Shown in pieces: positions 1 through 8,926 of a stretch of DNA of 64,000 bases; the first letter of the stretch is position 1; each line of letters starts with the position of its first letter. The DNA is taken from assembly GCF_000758625.1 (NCBI RefSeq), contig NZ_CP009283.1, positions 5,904,001 through 5,968,000 of the forward strand, read 5' to 3'. Made by a program: the position numbers and the translations under genes. The notes beneath the pieces are model-generated. The model searched no databases. It saw nothing but the letters and a program-made list of their open reading frames with translations, and had not been told where the DNA came from. The stretch comes from Paenibacillus sp. FSL R7-0273. Lineage in GTDB: Bacteria > Bacillota > Bacilli > Paenibacillales > Paenibacillaceae.

Positions 1-26
1 TTACCCATTTAGGAGGTCATACATTT

Positions 27-1886
27 ATGTTAAGCCAGCTTATCAAAAACGCTCTGGAACAAAGTGTACAGCAGGTATTTACGAAGCTCGGGACCGCAGC
101 AGCGGATCAGCCCGCCATTGTGCTGGAGCAGCCGGCCAATCCTGATTATGGCGACTATTCCACTAACATCGCTATGCAGCTAGCCAAATTACTCCGTAAA
201 GCCCCTATGGCTATTGCAGAGCTGATAACAACAGAAATCAGTCACACTGGAGGTTTAAACAGCCTTTTCGCCAAAATCGACACCGCCGCTCCGGGCTTCA
301 TTAACCTGTACATCAACTGGCAGGAATGGGCCGGACGAGACTTTGAACTCCCTGCGGCTGCAGGGGAAAAGGTAATCATCGAGCATACTTCTGTGAACCC
401 GAACAAATCCATGCACGTAGGTCATCTTAGAAATGCCTGTATCGGGGATGCGCTGGTCCGGATTTTGCGGAAAACCGGGTATAACGCCGAGGTCCATAAC
501 TATGTGGATGATCTCGGCAATCAGCTGGCGGATACGGTGGTCGGGCTGCTTCATGTGCCGCTGTCGGTCGGGCATGTCCGGTTTGGCGATTACTGCTGGG
601 ATATCTACGCCGGTGTGAACAAAGAGTACGCACTGCATCCGGAGAGTGTGCACAAACGGACAGAGATTCTTCATGGCCTCGAGGAGGGCAGCGGCAATAC
701 GGCCTGGCTGGGCAGTCTGGTTGCTGAGCGGATTGTGCGGGAGCATGTTGCGGAGATGAAGGCTTTTGGTATCCGTTATGATCTCCTGGTCTGGGAGAGC
801 AATATATTGAAGGAGGGCTTTTGGGCTTCGGCTTTCGCGCTGCTGGCACAGACCGAGGTGTTCGTGCAGGAACGTGAGGGCAAGCTGGCGGGCTGCTGGA
901 TTCTCAAGCAGGCTGCGGGAGAGGATACGGACGGGTCTGATGCGGAGGAGCATCATAAGGATAAGGTGCTGGTGCGCTCGAACGGGATTTTAACCTACAC
1001 CGCCAAGGATATTGCCTATCATCTCTGGAAGTTCGGGCTGCTGGACAAGGACTTCAGCTACAGTGAGTTTAATAGCGGGCTGTGGACCACGGGGCTGACC
1101 GGAGAGCAGAGGGCTTTTGGCAAGGCTGACCGGGTGGTAAATGTTATCGACTATAGACAGGAGTATCCGCAGGCGATGGTCAAGCAGGCACTGGAGGTGC
1201 TTGGATTCACGGAGCAGGCCGAAAAATTGCATCATGTCAGCTACGGCGTAGTTTCACTCAGTCCGGCATCCGCAGCAGAGCTTGGCATCGACATTTCGGA
1301 AGGCAAAGCCTCCTACGCCATGTCCGGCCGCCAGGGTATCGGCATCAAGGTGGCTGAGCTGGTGCAGCTGATGGAGAATACGATAGAAGCCACCCGTTCT
1401 GACAAAAACGGCCTGTCCAGCCGGCTCATCGCCACCGCTGCCATCCGTTATTATCTGCTGCGTTTTAATCTGGGGACGGAGATTATCTTCGACTTCAAGC
1501 AGGCGACCGAGATTTCCGGCAACACAGGCGTGTACCTGATGTACACCTATGCGCGTGCAGGCAGTGTGCTTAGTAAGGGTGCGGCTGCAGCACCTGTCCT
1601 CCCCGCCTTCCCGGCAGAGCTGCAAAAAGCCGAGCTCGCCCTGCTGAGGCATCTCAGCAATTGGCAGGACACACTTTACACCGCAAGTGTTCAGCTGACG
1701 CCGAATACGGTCTGCAATTATGCGCATACGCTGGCTTCGCTGTTCAACAACTTTTACTCCGCCTGCCCGATTCTAAAAGGCGGGGCAGAATCCGTTGCCT
1801 TCCGCCTCTGGCTTACGTACAGATTCCAGACAACGCTCGGTGAGGTGCTGGAGGTGCTCGGCCTGCCGCAGCCGGAGCGGATGTAA
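27..1886 (+). CDS. argS: Arginyl-tRNA synthetase
   Basis: Class I aminoacyl-tRNA synthetase that charges tRNA-Arg in the cytoplasm. The HIGH-type signature appears as HVGHLRN near residue 130, preceded by EHTSVNPNKSM, which is characteristic of ArgRS. A Y-V-D-D-L-G-N-Q segment follows, and MSGRQGIGIKV near residue 432 occupies the KMSK-like position. The C-terminal part has the all-helical anticodon-binding (DALR-type) composition with a conserved MYTYAR. An AGGAGG lies 10 bases before the ATG, so the start is firm. At 619 residues it is longer than the commonest bacterial ArgRS. Paenibacillus genomes can carry a second argS, so this may be a paralogue rather than the only copy. A tRNA-Arg gene lies about 0.8 kb downstream on the other strand; no functional link is implied. 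Confidence 0.95.
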   Translation: MLSQLIKNALEQSVQQVFTKLGTAAADQPAIVLEQPANPDYGDYSTNIAMQLAKLLRKAPMAIAELITTEISHTGGLNSLFAKIDTAAPGFINLYINWQEWAGRDFELPAAAGEKVIIEHTSVNPNKSMHVGHLRNACIGDALVRILRKTGYNAEVHNYVDDLGNQLADTVVGLLHVPLSVGHVRFGDYCWDIYAGVNKEYALHPESVHKRTEILHGLEEGSGNTAWLGSLVAERIVREHVAEMKAFGIRYDLLVWESNILKEGFWASAFALLAQTEVFVQEREGKLAGCWILKQAAGEDTDGSDAEEHHKDKVLVRSNGILTYTAKDIAYHLWKFGLLDKDFSYSEFNSGLWTTGLTGEQRAFGKADRVVNVIDYRQEYPQAMVKQALEVLGFTEQAEKLHHVSYGVVSLSPASAAELGIDISEGKASYAMSGRQGIGIKVAELVQLMENTIEATRSDKNGLSSRLIATAAIRYYLLRFNLGTEIIFDFKQATEISGNTGVYLMYTYARAGSVLSKGAAAAPVLPAFPAELQKAELALLRHLSNWQDTLYTASVQLTPNTVCNYAHTLASLFNNFYSACPILKGGAESVAFRLWLTYRFQTTLGEVLEVLGLPQPERM

Positions 1887-1929
1887 GCAGACGGCGGTTA
1901 TAAATTTAGGCGTGGCTAATGCGGCTTAG

Positions 1930-2216
1930 CGGACAGCAGCTACAAATCAAGGGCTGATTGATGCTGCTCTGCGACGGCTGCTGCAAATCAAGGCCTGACT
2001 GGCGCCGGCCTTGCGACGGCTGCTGCAAATCAAGGCCTGACTGGCGCTGGCCTGCGACGGCTGCTGCAAATCATGGCCTGACTGGCGCTGGCTGCGACGG
2101 CTGCTGCAAATCAAGGCCTGACTGACGATGGCCTGCGACGGCTGCTGTAAATCAAGAGCTGACAGACGCTGGCCTTGCGACGGCTGCTGCAAATCAAGGC
2201 CTGAATGCCCCTGCTC
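1930..2216. repeat. Tandem array, about 41-bp period, about 6-7 copies
   Basis: The phrase GCGACGGCTGCTGCAAATCA recurs at 1971, 2013, 2054, 2094, 2135 and 2177, giving a spacing of 40-42 bases, with a decayed first copy near 1930. Copies differ by a few substitutions. Spacing that is not a multiple of three and the lack of start signals argue against coding. It fills the intergenic space after argS. Confidence 0.85.
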
Positions 2217-2244
2217 AGCACGCCGCTGGATGCGTAAACAATAT

Positions 2245-2432
2245 AACTGCATTCTGTGCAGCTAAATCCGCAGAAAAGCATACTTTTTCCGGTATAAGTG
2301 TATTCCATACAACTAAAATCCGTAAAAATGCCCGTTTAGCCGGATTTCGGGTGTTTTAGTTGCACAAAGTACAGCTAAAGTGGTTTTAGCGAGCCGAACA
2401 ACAGCTTTAGTTGCACAAAGTACACTTAAAGC
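2245..2432. repeat. Cluster of short imperfect palindromes (TTTAG/CTAAA family)
   Basis: Two clear units are at 2355-2379 and 2406-2430. Each has a left arm TTTAGTTGCAC, a centre AAA and a right arm of the type GTACAGCTAAA. The arms differ mainly by transitions, so several differences would stay paired as G-U in RNA. Weaker relatives precede them near 2250 and 2300. The same kind of unit occurs near 17.9, 23.1 and, in altered form, 58.0 kb. Confidence 0.7.
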
Positions 2433-2483
2433 CCTATTCGTGCCGTGCTCTGCCTACTCTACCTACCCTACCCTGCCCTGCCT

Positions 2484-2600
2484 GCCCCTACCCGCCCTTT
2501 CCCGGGCTCTCATTCCGCCTGAACACAGCAAACCAGCCTCCCACAAGGAAGACTGGTTTGCTGTGTTACGTCCCAAAGGGCTGCAGCCCTTTGCCGCCTG
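2484..2600. other. Decayed partial duplicate of the tRNA-Arg 3' flank
   Basis: This stretch parallels 2631-2735: a GGGCTCTCAT block, then a hairpin containing CAGCCTCCC and AAGGAAG, then GTTACGTCCC followed by a T-arm-like GGG/CCC. The copies lie 150 bases apart. The hairpin here is a perfect 15-bp stem (2522-2536 with 2553-2567). It looks like a remnant of a duplicated tRNA end plus terminator. No complete tRNA is present. Confidence 0.45.
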
Positions 2601-2678
2601 ATTACAGGACATACGCTAACGGAGCACACGCCCCAACGCCCCTCTACCGGGCTCTCATCCCCCGGGACCCCGCAACGC

Positions 2679-2712
2679 AAAAACAGCCTCCCCGAAGGAA
2701 GGCTGTCCATGC
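2679..2712 (-). terminator. Intrinsic terminator of tRNA-Arg
   Basis: Read on the minus strand, ACAGCCT and AGGCTGT form a GC-rich stem with an inner CC/GG extension, followed by TTTTT. It starts a few bases after the tRNA 3' end. Confidence 0.8.
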
Positions 2713-2718
2713 TTGTTA

Positions 2719-2792
2719 CGTCCCGGAAGGGATTCGAACCCCCGACCGTGCGCTTAGAAGGCGCATGCTCTATCCAACTGAGCTACCGGGAC
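2719..2792 (-). tRNA. tRNA-Arg (anticodon UCU)
   Basis: On the minus strand the acceptor GTCCCGG pairs with CCGGGAC at the 3' end (discriminator G). The D-arm carries GCTCAGTTGGATAGAGC. The anticodon arm has a GCGC/GCGC stem around the loop CTTCTAA, giving anticodon TCT (reads AGA). The T-arm contains GGTTCGAATCC. Length is 74 nt and CCA is not encoded. It decodes AGA (and AGG by wobble). Confidence 0.96.
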
Positions 2793-2839
2793 ATATAAAA
2801 TGTAGCTTTTATATACTATGTATTAACGCAACGTTATCT

Positions 2840-2868
2840 ACTATAACGCATTGGGAATTTTTTTTCAA
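2840..2868 (-). promoter_or_regulatory. Promoter of tRNA-Arg
   Basis: The minus strand has TTGAAA (2863-2868), a 17-base spacer and TATAGT (2840-2845), about 45 bases before the tRNA 5' end. This matches a sigma-A promoter at 10 of 12 positions. Confidence 0.7.
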
Positions 2869-2989
2869 GGCTAATCTTCGGAAAAATCAACATTTCTGCC
2901 CCCGGCAGCGGAGTCCACGGCAATGTTTGCCGTTCACACAGCTTCCTTTCGCCGCCGGGGCAGAGGCACCGGCTTACCAGCCGCAGACA

Positions 2990-3358
2990 TCAGTGCCGCT
3001 TAAGCGACACCTGCCGGAAATGCTCTCCCAGCTGCTTTTTCAGATGGCCGAAAATCAGCAGCTCACGCTGGAACTTGGAGCGCTCATCCTCCGGGCTCAT
3101 GACAGGACTGCCCGTAAACGCGCTGACTGTCACATCCTCAAAGGCATTATGCATATTATTATCAAACCAGTCGGTTTGGGTGTCTGCATCATTCGTCAAA
3201 ATGCGGACAATCTCATAGCCTTCCTCATGCTGGTCCTCCACGATGTACACCAAAAGCGCTGAATCGCCTACAGCTCCCGGTAATACGCCAACCTCGGCAC
3301 ATGGAGCACCGTCATATTCGGTCATTCTGCGGATTTTGGCGTCTTTAATGTAATACAC
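2990..3358 (-). CDS. Conserved-looking small protein of unknown function
   Basis: Predicted 122-residue acidic, soluble protein without signal peptide or membrane segment. It starts at a GTG with an AGGAGGG 10-11 bases upstream. The N-terminal half resembles an alternating-strand fold (YYIKDAKIRRM, then ALLVYIVEDQ), the middle is rich in Asp/Asn, and the C-terminal third is helical and basic (KFQRELLIFGHLKKQLGEHF). I do not recognise the family. Codon use is ordinary for the neighbourhood and the RBS is good, so it is probably a real gene. It is a single-gene unit between tRNA-Arg and the divergent asnB. Confidence 0.7.
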   Translation of the reverse strand: MYYIKDAKIRRMTEYDGAPCAEVGVLPGAVGDSALLVYIVEDQHEEGYEIVRILTNDADTQTDWFDNNMHNAFEDVTVSAFTGSPVMSPEDERSKFQRELLIFGHLKKQLGEHFRQVSLKRH

Positions 3359-3564
3359 TTGTCATCATCCCTCCTGGCAAATTTTCCTCTACCCTAGTGT
3401 TCGGATAAGGACATACATTTTATCCCTTCAATCGGCATATATCTGTATTACTTGGCAAAAAAGAAGCAAGTGATTTCAGCGGGACCCTATAAGGATTTCC
3501 GGCACGCAGAGCAGAGTAATTCTTATATTTGGACAACAATCGCACAAAAGAGAGGATGAACATC

Positions 3565-5409
3565 ATGTGCGGAATAACCGGCTTTATCCAGTGGCGCGGT
3601 GACCTTACCCAGCACTCGCAACTGCTTGTGAAAATGACTGAAACCTTATCGAACCGCGGTCCTGATGCCGCCGGTACGTGGATTTCGGGCCCCTGTGCCC
3701 TCGGACACCGCCGGCTGAGTGTAATTGATCCTGAGAACGGCGCACAGCCGATGATCGCCCGGCAGGATGAGAATGTCTATGCGCTCGTGTACAACGGCGA
3801 ACTCTATAATGCAGGTGAGCTCAAAACCGAGCTTAAGCAGCGCGGCCACCATTTCCAGACCCAGTGTGATACCGAGGTCCTCCTGCATGCCTACATGGAG
3901 TGGGGACCCGACTGCACGGAGAAGCTCAACGGCATTTTCGCTTTTGCTGTCTGGGACAGCGTGCGGGACCATCTGTTTCTGGCACGTGACCGGCTTGGTG
4001 TAAAACCGCTGTTCTACAGCCAGGTGGAGGACGTGTTTGTTTTTGGGTCCGAGCCCAAAGCGCTGCTGCAGCACCCCAAAGTCCAGCCGAAGGTCGGCCC
4101 CGAAGGGCTGGCGGAAATCTTCATCGTCGGTCCGGCCCGCACTCCGGGACAGGGGGTATACAAAGATATATTCGAGCTTCGCCCCGGTCATGCCATGATT
4201 TATAGCCGCAGCGGTATCCGCAAGTATGCTTACTGGGAATTGGAGAGCTATGCTCATACTGACAACGTCGATGAAACAGCAGCCAGAGTGCGTGAATTGC
4301 TGCAGGATACGCTGGAGCGCCAGCTCGTCTCCGATGTTCCGGTCTGCTCCCTGCTGTCCGGGGGACTGGACTCCAGCGCCTTGACGGCCCTCGCCGTTCA
4401 ATACTACGACCGCACCGGCCAGGGCCGGGTGGATACCTATTCAGTTGATTTCGTCGATAACGACAAGCATTTTAAAAGCCATACGTTTCAGCCCGGTGCA
4501 GACGGACCATGGATCAAGCGGATGGTTGAAGAGCTGCAGACGAATCATCATTACATTAATTTTGATACTCCGGATCTGGTGCCGGCGCTCGATAACGCCC
4601 TTTACTCGCGTGACCTGCCGGGGATGACGGATGTCGATTCGTCGCTGTATTTATTTTGCCGGGAGATTAAAAAGAACGCGACCGTCGCTATCTCCGGCGA
4701 AGCCGCTGATGAAATCTTTGGCGGATATCCCTGGTTTCACCGGGAAGAGGCGCTCTCCTCCGGTACCTTCCCATGGTCGGTAGCCCCAAAAATGCGTGCA
4801 GGATTATTGTCGCCCGAAGTAAGGGAATGGATACGTCCGCTGGAATATTTAGGTGACCGGTACAGCGATGCGGTCGCGGAGGTGCCTAAGCTGGACGGGG
4901 AGACAGGCAAACAGGCACAGATGCGCGTAATGTCCTATCTCAATATCACCCGGTTCATGCCTACTCTGCTGGACCGCAAGGACCGGATGAGCATGGGCGT
5001 GGGACTTGAGGTCCGTGTTCCCTACTGCGATCACCGTCTGGTGCAGTACGTCTTCAACATTCCATGGGAGATCAAGACGGTAGGTAACCGTGAAAAGGGC
5101 ATTCTGCGCAAAGCACTGGAAGGTGTACTGCCGGATGATGTGCTCTACCGCAAAAAAAGCCCCTATCCCAAAACACATAATCCCGCTTACCTGAACGCCG
5201 TGCGCACGCAGATGCTGAACATTCTGGACGATCCGTCCTCTCCGATCCTGCCGCTGATTGATCCGGCCCAAATCCGCGCGATTGCCGCTTCACCGGAGTC
5301 TTCCAGTAATCTGCCCTGGTTCGGCCAGCTGATGTCCGGCCCGCAGCTGTTCGCCTATCTGGCCCAGGTGAATCTCTGGCTGCAGAAGTATAATGTATCC
5401 ATTGGATAA
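3565..5409 (+). CDS. asnB: Asparagine synthetase, glutamine-hydrolysing (AsnB/AsnO type)
   Basis: Makes asparagine from aspartate, ATP and glutamine. The class-II glutaminase domain (about 1-210) needs Cys2 exposed after removal of Met1, so the start is the ATG at 3565 giving Met-Cys-Gly-Ile-Thr-Gly-Phe. Upstream in-frame starts would bury the nucleophile. RGPDAAG, YNGELYN and the GSEPKALL loop of the glutaminase domain follow. The synthetase domain carries the PP-loop SGGLDSSAL near residue 260 and SGEAADEIFGGYPWF near 380. Its length of 614 residues and the sequence around LEVRVPYCDH fit Bacillus AsnO-like enzymes. AGAGG lies 11 bases upstream. No T-box or other leader element was recognised. 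It appears to be monocistronic. Confidence 0.95.
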   Translation: MCGITGFIQWRGDLTQHSQLLVKMTETLSNRGPDAAGTWISGPCALGHRRLSVIDPENGAQPMIARQDENVYALVYNGELYNAGELKTELKQRGHHFQTQCDTEVLLHAYMEWGPDCTEKLNGIFAFAVWDSVRDHLFLARDRLGVKPLFYSQVEDVFVFGSEPKALLQHPKVQPKVGPEGLAEIFIVGPARTPGQGVYKDIFELRPGHAMIYSRSGIRKYAYWELESYAHTDNVDETAARVRELLQDTLERQLVSDVPVCSLLSGGLDSSALTALAVQYYDRTGQGRVDTYSVDFVDNDKHFKSHTFQPGADGPWIKRMVEELQTNHHYINFDTPDLVPALDNALYSRDLPGMTDVDSSLYLFCREIKKNATVAISGEAADEIFGGYPWFHREEALSSGTFPWSVAPKMRAGLLSPEVREWIRPLEYLGDRYSDAVAEVPKLDGETGKQAQMRVMSYLNITRFMPTLLDRKDRMSMGVGLEVRVPYCDHRLVQYVFNIPWEIKTVGNREKGILRKALEGVLPDDVLYRKKSPYPKTHNPAYLNAVRTQMLNILDDPSSPILPLIDPAQIRAIAASPESSSNLPWFGQLMSGPQLFAYLAQVNLWLQKYNVSIG

Positions 5410-5776
5410 AAGTTTCCGCAACTCTAGATAAACATATTTAGATCAAGGGGGTATTATCCCTGATGCCCGGCTCTGCAAAAAGTTCAGATTTCTGCTGATA
5501 AACTGTACCCTTCCTTCCTGATACTATCCTTAAATTTCATACACCTGGCTGTGCCGGCTGCCGCTGCTGCTCATCAAGCAGCTGCAGCCGGCTTGCCTGT
5601 GCTTCCCGGGCAATTCTGCATTCTGCCCAGGCTCCACCGGGTCTGCTGTCTGTACGCCCGTAGCCTGCAACTGTCCTGGCTCACACCCTGTCACTGGAAA
5701 AGCACCTGACCTCCACAGCTTGGACAAGACCTCCGGCTTCCGTTGCAGCTCAATCTCTGGACAACCTTTGCCCTTT
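5410..5776. other. Intergenic stretch after asnB
   Basis: There is a weak hairpin (ATCAAGGG with CCCTGAT, near 5451-5465) and no gene or strong terminator that I can support. Confidence 0.5.
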
Positions 5777-5985
5777 ATTTCGCCCATTTGAGCTATCCGG
5801 GCGAATTCAAAGGCATTTTTGACCTTCATTTCGCCTATTTGAGCTATCCGGGCGAATTCAAAGGCACATTTGCCCTTCATTTCGCCCATTGGAGCTATCC
5901 GGGCGATTTCAAAGGCATTTTTGCCCCTCACTTCGCCCATTTGAGCTGTGCAGGCGATTTCAAAGGCACTTTTGCCCTTCATATC
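5777..5985. repeat. 51-bp-period tandem array, 4 copies (array A of a shared family)
   Basis: ATTTCGCC recurs at 5777, 5828, 5879 and 5930, exactly 51 bases apart. Each unit ends with a short hairpin of the type AAAGGCATTTTTGCCCTT. The period and the core match arrays at 14.9-15.3 and 49.0-49.3 kb. Because 51 is divisible by three, spurious reading frames stay open through the array. Confidence 0.88.
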
Positions 5986-6110
5986 GGCACGTTAGATTGG
6001 CTGCAGGCTTTCAACTATCTATTCTTGATTCCTCAGAGACAGGCACAGCCCCCCCGGTTACCAGCTAAAGGAACGGTTTCAGGTGCAGCACAAAGAGCAA
6101 GCCGTGTACG

Positions 6111-6326
6111 TTGGTTGCATACGTTCAGCTTGCTCTCTGACATTCGTTGGTTGCATGCGTTCAGCTTGCTCTCTGACATTCATTGGTTGCGTACGTTCAG
6201 CTTGCTCTCTGACATTCGTTGGTTGCTTACGTTCAGCTTGCTCCCTGACATTCGTTGGTCGCGTACGTTCAGCTTGCTCCCTGACATTCGTTGGTTGCGT
6301 ACGTTCAGCTTGCTCTCGCAGCCATC
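6111..6326. repeat. 36-bp direct tandem repeat, 6 copies
   Basis: TTGGTTGC starts units at 6111, 6147, 6183, 6219, 6255 and 6291. The units also share GTTCAGCTTGCTC and CTGACATTC. Copies are head-to-tail with no unique spacers. The array ends at the stop codon of the aldo/keto reductase gene. Confidence 0.9.
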
Positions 6327-7163
6327 TTAGAAATTAAAGTTATCCGGGTCCGGACCAAACCGGTGATTCTGGTTCAGCTCCTCAATTGCCTTTACATCAT
6401 CATCGCTAAGCGTAAAGTCAAAGAAGCCCGCATTCTCTACAATCCGCTCAGCATGCACTGACTTTGGAATGGTGATTACGCCCTGCTGCAGATCCCAGCG
6501 CAGCACGATCTGCGCCACGGTCTTACCGTACCGTTCAGCCAGCTCCTTGAGCAGCGGCAGATCAAGGTTCCCCTGCATCAGCGGGCTCCAGGCCTCCACC
6601 TGAATGTCATGCGCCTTGGCAAATTTCAGCACCTCCCGCTGGGTCAGCAGCGGATGGAATTCGATTTGGTTCACGGCCGGCACCACGCCGGTATCGTCGA
6701 TGATATCCTGCAGATGATGCACCTGGAAGTTGCTGACGCCGATGGATTTGATGAGTCCTTCCTTCTGCAGGTGAATCAGCGCCTTCCAGGTGTCCCGGTA
6801 TTTGCCCTTAACCGGCCAGTGAATCAGATACAGGTCAATAACATCCAGCCCGAGCTTCTTGCGGCTTACTTCAAAAGCCTTCAGCGTCGATTCATATCCC
6901 TGGTCAGGGTTACGCACCTTGGTCGTGATGAACAGCTCGTCCCGCGGGACTCCGCATTCACGGATGGCCTGTCCGACCCCTTCTTCATTATTATATCCGG
7001 CTGCCGTATCAATGCTGCGGTAGCCTGTTTCAACTGCCGTCTTCACTGCCTGGATAACCTCTTCGCCGTCCTTGGTCTGCCATACCCCCAGGCCCAGCCA
7101 CGGCATGGTTGCCCCGTCATTCAGCGTCGGTCCGCCCGAAAATGGTCCATTCAATTCGCTCAT
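6327..7163 (-). CDS. Aldo/keto reductase (YvgN/YtbE-like)
   Basis: NADPH-dependent reductase of aldehydes and ketones, probably of methylglyoxal or xenobiotic carbonyls. The start is the ATG at 7163 giving MSELNGPF, with GGAGGG 6 bases upstream; the frame extends further upstream without an RBS. Visible AKR motifs are the catalytic Asp and Tyr in YRSIDTAAGYNNEEGVG, Lys in FITTKVRN, His in DLYLIHWP, IGVSNF, and the NADPH-binding IPKSVHAERIVEN near the C-terminus. At 278 residues it is a full-length single-domain TIM barrel. It is monocistronic, with the 36-bp repeat array directly after its stop. Confidence 0.92.
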   Translation of the reverse strand: MSELNGPFSGGPTLNDGATMPWLGLGVWQTKDGEEVIQAVKTAVETGYRSIDTAAGYNNEEGVGQAIRECGVPRDELFITTKVRNPDQGYESTLKAFEVSRKKLGLDVIDLYLIHWPVKGKYRDTWKALIHLQKEGLIKSIGVSNFQVHHLQDIIDDTGVVPAVNQIEFHPLLTQREVLKFAKAHDIQVEAWSPLMQGNLDLPLLKELAERYGKTVAQIVLRWDLQQGVITIPKSVHAERIVENAGFFDFTLSDDDVKAIEELNQNHRFGPDPDNFNF

Positions 7164-7386
7164 TGTTAACCCTCCAAGCCTATTGGTGTGATCAAGCATC
7201 TATAACCTCAAAAATGGCTGAGGAATCAGCCCGGATTCAACAAGATTATAACAGATTGCGGCAGCGCTACCAAAATGCTTTGACCGCCAGCTATTCCACT
7301 CGTCCGGACTCCGCCATATCAGCACATAATCCCTACGCAAAGCAGGACCTTTACAAGTATGCTGACTCAGGTGCCTTTAAAGCCCC

Positions 7387-7430
7387 CAAAAAAGAGCGTC
7401 TGCCGCAACTGCAGCAGACGCTCCTCTTCT
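7387..7430 (-). terminator. Terminator after the cupin gene (possibly bidirectional)
   Basis: GAGCGTCTGC and GCAGACGCTC form a perfect 10-bp stem. On the minus strand the stem is followed by TTTTTT. The plus strand has a weaker CTTCTTTTCTT tail. Confidence 0.8.
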
Positions 7431-7434
7431 TTTC

Positions 7435-7887
7435 TTAATCGATCAGCTTGAAATCATCAAAGCTGAATTCCGGCGATACGATGCAGGAGACCAGCACCGG
7501 CTCATCACCAAGCGGCCGCGCCGCCTGCCAGACACCTGCAGGAATAACGACCTGCGGCTGTTGTCCGGCCAATACGTCGGCGCCGAGGACCACCTCGGTT
7601 ACGTTCTCGGGCTGTGCACCGCTGCCGCCCAGGCTCAGGACAATCGGGCTGCCGGAATGCCACAGCCAGATTTCATCGGAGAGCACGGTGTGCCATTCGG
7701 ACTTTTCACCCGGATGAAGCAGGAAGTAGATCGAGGAGGCCGATGCTCTGGCTCCTGAATAGTTACTGCCCAGTGTCTCCTGGGGAATTTCGAAGGATGA
7801 GTTCCATAATCTCTTGTACCATCCGCCCTCTACGTGGGGTTCCAGCCCCAGTGCTGCTACCAGCGGAGAAATTTCTTTTTGCGTCAC
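7435..7887 (-). CDS. Cupin, DUF985 family
   Basis: Small single-domain cupin of 150 residues. The N-terminal LGLEPHVEGGWYKR is the signature start of the DUF985 (Cupin_5) family. SSIYFLLHPGEKSEWH contains a cupin metal-site-like His, and VSCIVSPEFSFDDFKLI is the usual C-terminal end. The start is GTG with AGGAG 9 bases upstream. The substrate of this family is not settled; some members resemble sugar-phosphate epimerases, so no function is assigned. It is a single-gene unit ending in a strong terminator. Confidence 0.85.
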   Translation of the reverse strand: MTQKEISPLVAALGLEPHVEGGWYKRLWNSSFEIPQETLGSNYSGARASASSIYFLLHPGEKSEWHTVLSDEIWLWHSGSPIVLSLGGSGAQPENVTEVVLGADVLAGQQPQVVIPAGVWQAARPLGDEPVLVSCIVSPEFSFDDFKLID

Positions 7888-7987
7888 AGTATCTGCTCCT
7901 TAAAGTATGCCGCGTAAGCAACCACTTAGATTTGTGTTTGCTTTTACTTTAACAAATATGTGCCGCAATTGTAAAACCTTCTGCTGC

Positions 7988-8926
7988 CTACTTGCCGTCC
8001 TTGCCTGCCTTGAATACCTCGGCAATTGCTCCGAGCGCACCCAGCGTCTCAACTGTGCTGCTAGGCAGGAACACTTTGTTGGCCGGTCCTTTGGAGATTT
8101 CGGTCAGCGCATCAAAGGACTGGTACGCCAGCACCCGCTCATCCAGCCCGGCGGTGCTGATCAGCTGAATCCGCGCCTTCTCGGCTTCGGCTACCGCCTC
8201 GATCGCCTTTGCCTGGCCGAGCGCTTCGAGCTCCTGCGCCTGGCGTAAGCCCTCGGCCTGACGGATACGCGCTTCCTTGTCACCTTCAGCCTTGAGGATC
8301 TTACTCTGCTTATCACCTTCCGCGCGCAGGATCATATCCTGCTTGGCGGCTTCCGCCTCCAGAACAATGGCGCGCTTACTGCGTTCCGCCTTCATCTGCT
8401 TATCCATCGCTTCCTGGATATCAAGCGGCGGTTTGATATCAATAACCTCAACGCGCTCAATCCGAACGCCCCACTTCTCGGTTGCTTCATCGAGGGCCAG
8501 CCGGATGTCCGCCGAGATTTTTTCACGTCCGGACAGTGTTTCGTCCAGCTCCAGCTTACCGATAATCTGCCGCATGGTTGCTGTGGAGATGTTACGGACC
8601 CCATATACATAATCAGAAATACCGTAAGTCGCCTGCTCCGGTCCCACTACCTGATAGAAGATAATGGTATCTATCTGTACCTGAACGTTATCCTTCGTAA
8701 TAACCGTCTGCGGCGGCACATTCGCCTGCTGAATCCGCAGATCGTGATACGTGCGCACCTGATCAATGACCGGAATCAGAATGTTCAGCCCCGGTGTAAG
8801 CAGACGGTTAAATTTCCCGAGCCGCTCGACTACCCCGACACGCTGCTGCGGTACGATTTTGATCGTCAGTGCCACAAAAACGACTACGACTGCAATAATA
8901 ATCCCGATAATTACCCATGAATCCAT
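7988..8926 (-). CDS. SPFH/stomatin-family membrane protein (QmcA/slipin type)
   Basis: Membrane-anchored scaffold protein of the stomatin/prohibitin superfamily, thought to organise membrane microdomains. One N-terminal helix (about residues 4-24, WVIIGIIIAVVVVFVAL) is followed by the SPFH domain with IVPQQRVGVVERLGKFNRLLTPGLN, then VEVIDIKPP. A long Ala/Glu coiled coil (about 185-265, with repeated AEGDKQ/AEGDKE) follows. The start is ATG at 8926 with GGAGG 10 bases upstream. That ATG overlaps the stop of the upstream nfeD-like gene by one base (TGATG), so translation is probably coupled. Pairing with NfeD is the classic arrangement for this family. Confidence 0.93.
   Translation of the reverse strand: MDSWVIIGIIIAVVVVFVALTIKIVPQQRVGVVERLGKFNRLLTPGLNILIPVIDQVRTYHDLRIQQANVPPQTVITKDNVQVQIDTIIFYQVVGPEQATYGISDYVYGVRNISTATMRQIIGKLELDETLSGREKISADIRLALDEATEKWGVRIERVEVIDIKPPLDIQEAMDKQMKAERSKRAIVLEAEAAKQDMILRAEGDKQSKILKAEGDKEARIRQAEGLRQAQELEALGQAKAIEAVAEAEKARIQLISTAGLDERVLAYQSFDALTEISKGPANKVFLPSSTVETLGALGAIAEVFKAGKDGK

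Noticed and set aside
2411..3262. 283-codon frame across tRNA-Arg
   Set aside because: It runs antisense through the tRNA and the hypothetical gene; no RBS.
6111..6326. CRISPR array
   Set aside because: 36-bp units are directly adjacent with no spacers, and no cas genes are nearby.
5743..6330. 195-codon frame through array A and the 36-bp repeat
   Set aside because: Repeat artefact with no start signals.
7214..7438. Possible small ORF (about 74 codons, MAEESARIQQDYNRLRQRY...)
   Set aside because: The composition is protein-like, but there is no RBS and the end lies in the terminator of the cupin gene; it could be a remnant but is not supported.
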